Origin: Bdellovibrionaceae bacterium UBA2351 | Lineage (GTDB): Bacteria > Bdellovibrionota > Bdellovibrionia > Bdellovibrionales > Bdellovibrionaceae | NCBI GenBank assembly: GCA_002344565.1 | Contig: DDTZ01000142.1 | Coordinates: 5,401 to 33,153 of the forward strand | DNA: 27,753 nt | Direction of reading: 5' to 3' | Part shown: positions 22,168-27,753 of the stretch, piece by piece | Layout: every line of letters starts with the position of its first letter | Numbering within the stretch: position 1 is the stretch's first letter | Translations under genes and position numbers: made by a program | The notes under the pieces: generated by a model | The model's database searches: none | What the model was told of the DNA's origin: nothing | Seen by the model: only the letters and a program-made list of their open reading frames with translations

Positions 22168-22311
22168 AAAAAAATTGTCGCTAAATAAAATGTATGAGCT
22201 AAAAGTTTCTCAATATTAAACAACTCTGTCAAAGTTCATAAATATTAGGCGGTTAAACTCCTGCGCGGCTCGGCAATACCGGCACAATTCTATTTATTTT
22301 TTTAAAGCCTT

Positions 22312-22337
22312 GTAACCAATTGATTGAATCAAGCGAA
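22312..22337 (+). promoter_or_regulatory. SigF-type promoter of the bufferin operon
   Basis: GTAACC at 22312-22317, exactly 16 bases, CGAA at 22334-22337. It lies 71 bases before the precursor ATG, giving a 5' leader of about 60 bases. The same element faces the other way at 22142-22167, and I found no other copy with this spacing in the window. Confidence 0.82.
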
Positions 22338-22352
22338 TGAGGCTTTAGAAAC

Positions 22353-22376
22353 AGGGAGAGCGTGTTTGCACTCCCT
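22353..22376 (+). promoter_or_regulatory. Stem-loop in the leader of the bufferin operon
   Basis: AGGGAG (22353-22358) pairs with CTCCCT (22371-22376); inside, GTG and CAC can pair as an alternative. It lies about ten bases after the expected transcription start and may stabilise the message. Confidence 0.45.
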
Positions 22377-22389
22377 AACACTAATCATC

Positions 22390-22405
22390 TGTTCAAAGGA
22401 GAACA
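22390..22405 (+). promoter_or_regulatory. Small hairpin displaying the precursor ribosome binding site in its loop
   Basis: TGTTC (22390-22394) and GAACA (22401-22405) flank AAAGGA, so the Shine-Dalgarno core is in the loop, three bases before the ATG spacing. An exposed site fits efficient translation of an abundant small precursor. It is only 5 bp long and may be chance. Confidence 0.35.
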
Positions 22406-22407
22406 AC

Positions 22408-22701
22408 ATGTCTACTAATAAGAGCCAATTTCTGATTCGCGCTGCCATCGCTGGAATTATCGGCGCATCCACAATCGGACTATCGTCAGCAGCGCTAGCC
22501 GCGGACGAGGCTTCAGCTAAAGGCCACTGCGTGGGTGCCAATTCATGTAAAGGCAAGGGCGGATGCAAACAAGAAGGTCAAAACGCATGCGCTGGCAAGA
22601 ACGGTTGCGGCGGCAAAGGTTTTCTAGAAACCACCAAAGCGGAATGCGATGCTTTAGCGAAAAAGAATAAGAAAGTTCATTTTGTCGCATCGAAAATGTA
22701 A
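22408..22701 (+). CDS. bufA: Bufferin-type precursor peptide (exported, six cysteines)
   Basis: The ATG at 22408 has a strong AAAGGAG; the open frame upstream to 22324 is not used. The 97-residue product begins with a signal peptide (MSTNKSQFLIRAAIAG..., likely cut after ALA at 31). The mature part has six cysteines at 41, 47, 53, 61, 67 and 80 in Gly/Lys/Asn-rich spacers (CVGANSCKGKGGC, CAGKNGCGGKGFL). By position before a DUF692 enzyme it is the substrate of a bufferin system: copper-binding ribosomal peptides in which MNIO enzymes convert cysteines to thiooxazole-type groups. The assignment to a BufA class is not made. It should be exported to the periplasm as a metal-binding peptide (inference from the family). 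Confidence 0.85.
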   Translation: MSTNKSQFLIRAAIAGIIGASTIGLSSAALAADEASAKGHCVGANSCKGKGGCKQEGQNACAGKNGCGGKGFLETTKAECDALAKKNKKVHFVASKM

Positions 22702-22728
22702 TCAATTAACCATTTAAAGGAACACACT

Positions 22729-23619
22729 ATGAAAAGAGTTAGCGGGGATGAATCAAAAAAAGTTGGAATCGGCGTCGGTTTGCGTTCGCCCCACTACTCT
22801 TACATTTTAGAAAATCGCCCCAAGATTTCTTGGTTCGAGGCGATTTCTGAAAATTACATGGGCCTTGATTCCTTAGATGGAGGACGGCCCATTCAAATTC
22901 TAGAAAAAGTGCGTGAGAACTATCCCATCGTTTTACATGGAGTCTCTTTATCGATAGGTTCCATTGATGAAATCAATTTCAAGTATCTGGATCGACTTAG
23001 ACAACTCATCGACCGAATTAATCCACTTTGGGTTTCCGATCACATTTGCTGGACCGGCGTCAATGGAGAAAATCTACATGATTTAATGCCCTTGCCGTTC
23101 ACCGAGGAAACTGTAGAGCATCTTACGGAAAAAATTTTAAAGGCCCAAGATTTTCTAAAAAGGCCATTGGTTTTCGAAAACGTGTCTGCTTATCTTTCAT
23201 TTAGACATTCAGAAATGACTGAATGGGAATTTTTAAATGAAATCGCTCAGCGTACCGGCTGCGGATTATTGATCGACGTAAACAATGTATATGTCAGTTC
23301 AGTGAATCAAAATTTTGATCCCACCACCTATTTGTCTGCGATTCCAAAAAAGTCTGTTACACAAATTCATTTAGCGGGGCACACAGTCTCAGAACATTGT
23401 TTAATTGACACCCACGATGGCCCAGTGAGCGAAAAGGTCTGGGATCTTTATGGCCTTGCCATTCAGCTTTACGGAAATGTTCCTACGTTGATCGAATGGG
23501 ACGATAAAATACCTGAATTTTCAATTCTTGAAGCTGAATCCGTGCGCGCAGAAAGATTACAACAGTTAAATCTGAAGGAGGATCATGGAAAATCACAAAA
23601 CAGCACCTTCACTGTATGA
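22729..23619 (+). CDS. bufB: DUF692/MNIO family multinuclear iron oxidase (BufB-like)
   Basis: The 296-residue enzyme is a DUF692 (UPF0276) TIM barrel. It keeps the metal-site blocks: GLRSPHY (His22), VLHGVSLSIGS (His70), SDHICW (Asp104, His105), FENVSAYL (Glu150, Asn151), LIDVNNVYVS (Asp183), HLAGH (214-218), DTHDGPV (Asp227, His229) and LIEWDD (Glu256). Such enzymes use two or three iron ions to modify cysteines of a partner peptide in the cytoplasm before export. The substrate should be the six-cysteine precursor encoded 27 bases upstream. AAAGGAA precedes the ATG. The 3' end overlaps the DUF2063 gene by 35 bases; the extra tail after LNLKED is not conserved-looking. Confidence 0.95.
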   Translation: MKRVSGDESKKVGIGVGLRSPHYSYILENRPKISWFEAISENYMGLDSLDGGRPIQILEKVRENYPIVLHGVSLSIGSIDEINFKYLDRLRQLIDRINPLWVSDHICWTGVNGENLHDLMPLPFTEETVEHLTEKILKAQDFLKRPLVFENVSAYLSFRHSEMTEWEFLNEIAQRTGCGLLIDVNNVYVSSVNQNFDPTTYLSAIPKKSVTQIHLAGHTVSEHCLIDTHDGPVSEKVWDLYGLAIQLYGNVPTLIEWDDKIPEFSILEAESVRAERLQQLNLKEDHGKSQNSTFTV

Positions 23620-24481
23620 ACTGCAGCTCTGGATGAAATGGATCGTCACCGACCCGCGAGGAGTCAGAGACGCACTCACTGATCCATTTCCTTCCGATCG
23701 GCCTTATCTAGAACGCTATACATCCCCAGACAAAAATGCTCTGGATTGGGTTGCAGACGATAGATCTTTGGATGCCTCGAATCGGCTTGAGATTTATGCC
23801 GAGGCCTACTTCACCAGATTGCTTGATTCGATGAAATCAGATTTCCCAATCACCTTCAGGGTGCTTGGTGAGGTGTCATTTCAAAAATTGATTTCTGACT
23901 ATTTAAAAAAACACCCATCTAAAACAACGAATATCGGTGAAATCGGTAAGAATCTTCCCAATTTTATTTCGAATTACGACGATCTTAAAGAGGCTCCATT
24001 TCTGGCACCTTTAGCGGAAATGGAGTGGTTTATGATCGAATCGTTTTACGCTCAAAACACTCGTTTTCTGAATCCTTCGATATTAAGCTCCCTTTCCGAT
24101 GAAGATTTGGCGGCGGCAGAATTTAAACTGGCCCCATTTTTATATTTAGTGGAATCCGAATGGTCATTGGATCAGTTTTCAAAATGGCGAAACGAATCGC
24201 TTAAAATCGACGAACGATATTTCGAACCTCTAACAGAAAAAAAAGGCTACCTTATCTGTCGTGAAAACGGTCAGGTGATGGTCGAAGAACTATCCGCACC
24301 CGGATTCTTTATCTTGTACAAATTGAAATCGGGCGAAAATCTTATTTCTACTTTGGAACACGCTCAAAATATTTTTTTTGATTTTGATATAGGCTCAAAA
24401 ATAATGACTTGGTTCCATGAATGGGTCCGCCGCGGAATAATTTATGACGTCGCTGTTAAATCTGAAAAGGTAAATTTATGA
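23585..24481 (+). CDS. bufC: DUF2063 domain protein, partner of MNIO enzyme (BufC-like)
   Basis: The 298-residue protein has the DUF2063 N-terminal helical domain (about 8-105), with LYELQLWMKWIV, the motif RLEIYAEAYFTRLLDSMKSD and FPITFRVLGEVSFQKLISDYL, and a C-terminal part ending in a winged-helix-like segment (KSGENLISTLEHAQ, WFHEWVRRGIIYDV). In characterised MNIO systems such a protein binds the leader of the precursor and delivers it to the enzyme. AAGGAGG stands five bases before the ATG, and the start lies 35 bases inside the MNIO gene, so translation is coupled. The stop overlaps the ATG of the DoxX gene. Confidence 0.9.
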   Translation: MENHKTAPSLYELQLWMKWIVTDPRGVRDALTDPFPSDRPYLERYTSPDKNALDWVADDRSLDASNRLEIYAEAYFTRLLDSMKSDFPITFRVLGEVSFQKLISDYLKKHPSKTTNIGEIGKNLPNFISNYDDLKEAPFLAPLAEMEWFMIESFYAQNTRFLNPSILSSLSDEDLAAAEFKLAPFLYLVESEWSLDQFSKWRNESLKIDERYFEPLTEKKGYLICRENGQVMVEELSAPGFFILYKLKSGENLISTLEHAQNIFFDFDIGSKIMTWFHEWVRRGIIYDVAVKSEKVNL

Positions 24482-24921
24482 AAACTAAAATTAAACACTG
24501 CAAATCACTCTTAAACACACTCAACTGGTTTCCACCGTTTTTGGCTCGCCTATCGCTGGGGATCGTCTTTGCGGAAAGCGGTTGGGGCAAACTTCACAAT
24601 TTAGAAAGGGTCACAGATTATTTTACTAGCCTAAATATTCCGTTTGCTTCTATTCAAGCGCCTTTTGTGGCGGGTTTAGAATTTTTCGGTGGACTACTTT
24701 TAATTTTTGGTTTGGCAACGCGATTAGTTTCAGTTCCTCTGATCGTAGTTATGACTGTCGCTATTATCACGGCCAAACTACCCGAATTAAATTCCCCCTC
24801 AGATCTTTTTGGATTTTCAGAGTATTTATATCTAGTGTTGCTATTTTCCCTGACCATTAACGGCCCCGGACGTATTTCTTTGGACCAAAATATTTCAAAA
24901 AAAATGAAAGAAGACATATGA
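24478..24921 (+). CDS. DoxX family membrane protein (BufD-like)
   Basis: The 147-residue protein has four membrane helices and the DoxX pattern: LARLSLGIVFAESGWGKLHNLERVTDYFTSLNIP, then FVAGLEFFGGLLLIFGLATR, and a last helix ending in GPGRISLD. It is located in the inner membrane. DoxX proteins recur in bufferin and related operons, where they may help redox balance or transport, but their role is unproven. The ATG overlaps the DUF2063 stop (ATGA) and the stop overlaps the start of the next gene in the same way. Confidence 0.9.
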   Translation: MKTKIKHCKSLLNTLNWFPPFLARLSLGIVFAESGWGKLHNLERVTDYFTSLNIPFASIQAPFVAGLEFFGGLLLIFGLATRLVSVPLIVVMTVAIITAKLPELNSPSDLFGFSEYLYLVLLFSLTINGPGRISLDQNISKKMKEDI

Positions 24922-25793
24922 AAACAAAAAAACAAGTCCCCTACAAGAGCGCTTTGTTCGCTGGCGTGCTAGTTATATTTAGTCTTCAAGCGAATGCCTT
25001 AGTTTCTTCGCCAGCCGCCGTTAGCGAAGGTCAGTGGAATGTCGAATTGAAGTCGACTCTTGAGCGCGGAAAAATAGAACCCAATGAAAACAGGTCTTCA
25101 TTTCAGACGGCGGAAATTGATGTTCACCAGCTCAGTGTTACAAAGGGCGTTGAGAGTTTCTCTCTGGGTTCCGATTATTTTTTGAGACTGGATTTAAAAT
25201 ATTTGAAAAGCGGCGCTGAAGAGGTGTCGGGCCAAGTTTTCTATGCAGCCGATACGGGGCATGCGGCCACGCTGACCGGCGGCTTTAATTTAGTTCATGA
25301 TCCGGCTTATAAAGCGGGATTATATTTTTCCCTTACACCTGTGGCAGAATTTAACAAAGATAAATTCTCGGTTCCAAGGGTAGATCTGTGGGGACTAGGG
25401 TTTAAATCATCTATCGAACTAAGCCGTACATTCTTTATTGAAGATAGTTTGCACTATGGATCGGGACTACCAGGCCACCAAAATTCATATCTAGCTTTCA
25501 CTCATTTATTTGCTTTGCGACTAGATGCAGCTGTAGAATCGCAAGCCTCAATAAAATGGGGACCCTATGCAGAACTGGACACCAGTGAACGCCGAGATAA
25601 CAAGTACGATGCAGCATTCAGTCCTGCGGGGACTCAGGATCGAATTCGCTCTATGAAAGTAGGCGTAATTTCATCAATAGAATTTGGGTTAACAAGAGAA
25701 ACCTACGGCAGCGTAACCTATGTTCAAAAACTAGGTGGTTATGATGCTCCAGCAACGACGGCTCTTTCCATCGCGCTGGGGGCAAACTTTTAG
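24918..25793 (+). CDS. Outer-membrane protein at the end of the bufferin operon
   Basis: The 291-residue product has a signal peptide (about MKTKKQVPYKSALFAG through QANA) and then a beta-rich chain: QWNVELKSTLERG, FLRLDLKYLKSG, KAGLYFSLTPVAEF, VGVISSIEFGLTRETYG, ending TTALSIALGANF with a terminal Phe. This fits a barrel of roughly 12-14 strands. I do not recognise a specific family. Its ATG overlaps the DoxX stop (ATGA), so it belongs to the same operon and the same SigF control. A channel for release or uptake of the modified peptide, or for the bound metal, is a reasonable hypothesis only. No clear terminator follows before the tRNA. Confidence 0.82.
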   Translation: MKTKKQVPYKSALFAGVLVIFSLQANALVSSPAAVSEGQWNVELKSTLERGKIEPNENRSSFQTAEIDVHQLSVTKGVESFSLGSDYFLRLDLKYLKSGAEEVSGQVFYAADTGHAATLTGGFNLVHDPAYKAGLYFSLTPVAEFNKDKFSVPRVDLWGLGFKSSIELSRTFFIEDSLHYGSGLPGHQNSYLAFTHLFALRLDAAVESQASIKWGPYAELDTSERRDNKYDAAFSPAGTQDRIRSMKVGVISSIEFGLTRETYGSVTYVQKLGGYDAPATTALSIALGANF

Positions 25794-25844
25794 TTTTTGA
25801 ATTAAGAGCATTTTCGACAGCGGGAGTTCATCCCAATTGAAGTT

Positions 25845-25921
25845 TGGTGCGCCCGGAGAGATTCGAACTCCCGACCAATCGGTTCGAAGCCGATTACTCT
25901 ATCCAGCTGAGCTACGGACGC
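25845..25921 (-). tRNA. tRNA-Arg (anticodon TCG)
   Basis: A 77-nt cloverleaf on the minus strand: acceptor GCGTCCG pairing with CGGGCGC (one T-G), D arm GCTC/GAGT, anticodon stem ATCGG/CCGAT around CTTCGAA with anticodon TCG (reads CGA), T arm GGGAG-TTCGAAT-CTCTC, discriminator A and an encoded CCA end (25847-25845). Confidence 0.97.
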
Positions 25922-25941
25922 ATGTGAGCTGATCTGGGATG

Positions 25942-25970
25942 AATATACTTCCATAAATATAGGCTGTAAA
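25942..25970 (-). promoter_or_regulatory. Sigma-70-type promoter of tRNA-Arg
   Basis: Reading leftward: TTTACA (25970-25965), exactly 17 bases, TATATT (25947-25942). The -10 box ends 20 bases before the tRNA 5' end, so a short leader is expected. Confidence 0.8.
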
Positions 25971-26033
25971 CCCTAAAAACCCGGCTTTTTGCCCATAGAT
26001 AAGGAATAGAATCCATGGTTGGGGTCCGAACGG

Positions 26034-26061
26034 TTGACTTTTTGCGAAAAAATACTCAAAT
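26034..26061 (+). promoter_or_regulatory. Possible sigma-70-type promoter of the RluA/RlmI fusion gene
   Basis: TTGACT (26034-26039), 16 bases, TCAAAT (26056-26061, four of six consensus bases). A start about seven bases later would leave a 5' leader of only some six bases, in keeping with the lack of a ribosome binding site. Confidence 0.35.
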
Positions 26062-26073
26062 CGTCTTACCAAA

Positions 26074-27699
26074 ATGCAGTTAATTATTAAGCAAACGTCC
26101 CGATTCATCATTGCCGAAAAACCTTATGGGATGACCACTCATAAAGTCGACGACTACAAAGACGGCTTCAAAGAATTTTTAGAGCAGAAAACCGGGCGAG
26201 AGCTTGGTATTGTTTCACGCTTAGACGCCACAACCTCTGGTCTGATTCTATTTCCCTTTAAAGACGCAGCGGCTGAAATCAACACCCTTTGGCAAACGGA
26301 TGAATGTGTAAAGACCTATCTCTTTGTTACCGATAGAAAAGCCAAAACCAACGAGACTTCAATTGAAATCAAATCGTTCATTGAACAAAAAGGTTCGGAA
26401 AAAATTTGGTTGAGTGATCGCAGTAAAACACCGAATGCGTTTAGTCAGTTTACTTTTCTAAAAATGATGTCTACGCAAGCTGGTCCACTTTATCTATGGC
26501 AAGCGCAAATCAAAACAGGAAAAACTCATCAAATCCGTTTGCACGCCTTGGATTTAGGGATTCCGATTTTAGGTGATACGAAATATTCAGGAACACCGTT
26601 TTTTCGCCTCTGCCTTCATGCCAGCGAACTAAAAATTGGAGATGACACTTTCAGGTCGCAGTCTCCGTTTGAAGATATCGGTAACCCCTACTACCCGTTG
26701 ATGGCAGAATTTGAAAAGCGCAGTCGCCTGTATAGTTTAGAAACATCGGAGTGTTTCCGCTGGACACACACTGAAGTCAGCAATGTTTTACTGGATCAGT
26801 ATGGTGATAATCTATTTTTCTACGTCTACTTTGGAACTGCCGAAACAGCCGCAATGAAACAGAAAACAGAAGTCCCTAAATTACAAATTGAAACTATTGA
26901 ACAAGCTCAATCCGTGGGTGCCTGGATTTCTAGTTACTTTCAAAAATCTTTGTTTTTGAAGCCCATGTACGATCGCGGCAAAGCGCCTCAGAAAAACGAA
27001 CTCTTACGTTACGAATTTGCCGCTAAAAAATGGAGCAACGAGTTTCCAGCGATGGAATGGATAGCGACCGAAAACGGTCTCAAATTCAAATTGAAATCCC
27101 ACCAAGGCCAATCACCTGGTTTGTTCTTGGATCAACGGGAAAATAGAAAATGGGTTTTAAATAACTCTAAAGAGAAATCCATTTTGAATCTATTTTCGTA
27201 CACCAGTGGTTTTAGCGTATGCGCTGCTGTGGGTGCGGCCAAAGAAGTTACAACGGTGGATTTAAGCAAAAGTTTTATCGAATGGTCGAAGGAAAACTTC
27301 GCATTAAATGACCTACCCGCCGGGCCTCAATTTCAGTTCTGGAGCGCAGATACCATGCACTTTATGAAGGGTGCTATAAATAAAAACAGAAAGTGGGATT
27401 TGATTATTTGCGATCCACCTACATTTGGAAGATCCGATAAAGGCGTCTTCCAAATCGAAAAAGATGTCGATCTATTGTTACAAAACTGCTTCCAGTGCCT
27501 GAATCCGGGCGGACACATATTATTTTCCACTAACTTCGAAAAGTGGAATACAGAGGGGTTACATCAGCAGGTTCGTAAGGCACTACCCGAAAGAAAGTTT
27601 AAGTTCGTGTTAGAAAAGACTCCTTACCAAAGTCTAGATTTCGACTTCCCTAATCAAAATCCAAAAATGAAATCTATCTTTATAAAAAAAATTGTTTAG
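26074..27699 (+). CDS. Fused RluA-family pseudouridine synthase and RlmI-like methyltransferase
   Basis: The 541-residue protein joins two RNA-modifying enzymes. Residues 1-215 are an RluA-type synthase without S4 domain: VSRLDATTSGLILF holds the catalytic Asp51, and KTGKTHQIRLHALDLGIPILGDTKY (about 147-171) is the family's second signature. Residues 290-541 are a class I SAM methyltransferase like RlmI: GLFLDQRENRKWV (349-361), ILNLFSYTSGFSVCAA as motif I (370-385), VDLSKSFIEWSKEN, and the catalytic-site motif DPPTFGR (447-453). The products should be a pseudouridine and probably a 5-methylcytosine in rRNA; target positions cannot be read. The ATG at 26074 lacks a clear ribosome binding site and may be nearly leaderless. 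The tRNA gene lies divergently upstream. Confidence 0.9.
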   Translation: MQLIIKQTSRFIIAEKPYGMTTHKVDDYKDGFKEFLEQKTGRELGIVSRLDATTSGLILFPFKDAAAEINTLWQTDECVKTYLFVTDRKAKTNETSIEIKSFIEQKGSEKIWLSDRSKTPNAFSQFTFLKMMSTQAGPLYLWQAQIKTGKTHQIRLHALDLGIPILGDTKYSGTPFFRLCLHASELKIGDDTFRSQSPFEDIGNPYYPLMAEFEKRSRLYSLETSECFRWTHTEVSNVLLDQYGDNLFFYVYFGTAETAAMKQKTEVPKLQIETIEQAQSVGAWISSYFQKSLFLKPMYDRGKAPQKNELLRYEFAAKKWSNEFPAMEWIATENGLKFKLKSHQGQSPGLFLDQRENRKWVLNNSKEKSILNLFSYTSGFSVCAAVGAAKEVTTVDLSKSFIEWSKENFALNDLPAGPQFQFWSADTMHFMKGAINKNRKWDLIICDPPTFGRSDKGVFQIEKDVDLLLQNCFQCLNPGGHILFSTNFEKWNTEGLHQQVRKALPERKFKFVLEKTPYQSLDFDFPNQNPKMKSIFIKKIV

Positions 27700-27711
27700 A
27701 CTCGAATGAAT

Positions 27712-27730
27712 ACTTAATTCAATATTAAGT
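27712..27730. repeat. AT-rich inverted repeat after the fusion gene
   Basis: ACTTAAT (27712-27718) and ATTAAGT (27724-27730) flank TCAAT. It begins 13 bases after the stop codon. It has no GC pairs to speak of and no T-run, so it is a weak candidate for a terminator. Confidence 0.3.
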
Positions 27731-27753
27731 TATAGAACGCACAATAGGTTCTA

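Noticed and set aside
22324..22407. N-terminal extension of the bufferin precursor frame
   Set aside because: It would include the -10 region and the leader of the SigF-type promoter; the ATG at 22408 has the strong ribosome binding site and starts the signal peptide.
24654..24935. Minus-strand frame of 93 codons opposite the DoxX gene
   Set aside because: It is the shadow of a clearly coding gene and has no membrane or family features.
25820..25833. CGGGAGTTCA segment resembling the T arm of the tRNA, in opposite orientation
   Set aside because: Only about ten bases match and there is no integrase or second tRNA part, so it is not an attachment site I can support.

Overview
The window looks like chromosome of a Gram-negative, diderm bacterium, most probably of the Bdellovibrionota (Bdellovibrio-like). 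This placement is inferred from the overall character: moderately AT-rich DNA, a very high share of lipoproteins and outer-membrane barrels, tandem DUF3015 proteins, an NrsF-type anti-sigma factor, and compact operons with short overlaps. No rRNA or marker gene confirms it. There is no insertion sequence, phage gene or CRISPR array, and no gene-free stretch longer than 300 bases.

Layout. 1-934 (minus): two tandem DUF3015 secreted proteins, the first cut by the window edge. 1042-2285 (plus): a lipoprotein alpha/beta hydrolase and a small membrane protein, closed by a strong bidirectional terminator. 2328-4965 (minus): an ECF sigma factor overlapping a 706-residue protein that joins an anti-sigma-like N-terminus and a membrane helix to a YfbK-type VWA domain. 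5100-5768: a DUF1905 protein and a DUF2846-like lipoprotein that may be frameshifted. 5967-9531 (minus): an outer-membrane barrel overlapping an 799-residue lipoprotein. 9729-12375 (minus): three overlapping genes, two of which look like lysozyme-superfamily (peptidoglycan-active) proteins. 12578-15972: a DUF2799 lipoprotein, a stand-alone CheY-like receiver whose start codon sits in a perfect hairpin, an alpha/beta hydrolase, an AlkZ-related protein and a MarC transporter.

16124-18413 (plus): barrel, metallophosphoesterase and small barrel in one overlapping operon that appears to use GTG, TTG and ATT start codons. 18415-20737: a DUF455 ferritin-like protein, a CE1/PHB-depolymerase-like lipoprotein, a structured intergenic region that may hold a small RNA, and a GlsB/YeaQ-family membrane protein.

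20903-25793 is the most coherent system: a divergent metal-stress locus. A SigF-type ECF sigma factor and its NrsF-like membrane anti-sigma factor read leftward. A bufferin-type operon reads rightward: six-cysteine exported precursor, DUF692/MNIO modifying enzyme, DUF2063 partner, DoxX membrane protein, and an additional outer-membrane protein coupled by an ATGA overlap. Both sides carry an exact GTAACC-N16-CGAA element, which matches the sigma-F promoter consensus of Caulobacter as I recall it, so the locus looks like a self-contained autoregulated circuit for making a metal-binding modified peptide. The window ends with tRNA-Arg(TCG), its own promoter, and a fused RluA pseudouridine synthase/RlmI-like methyltransferase.
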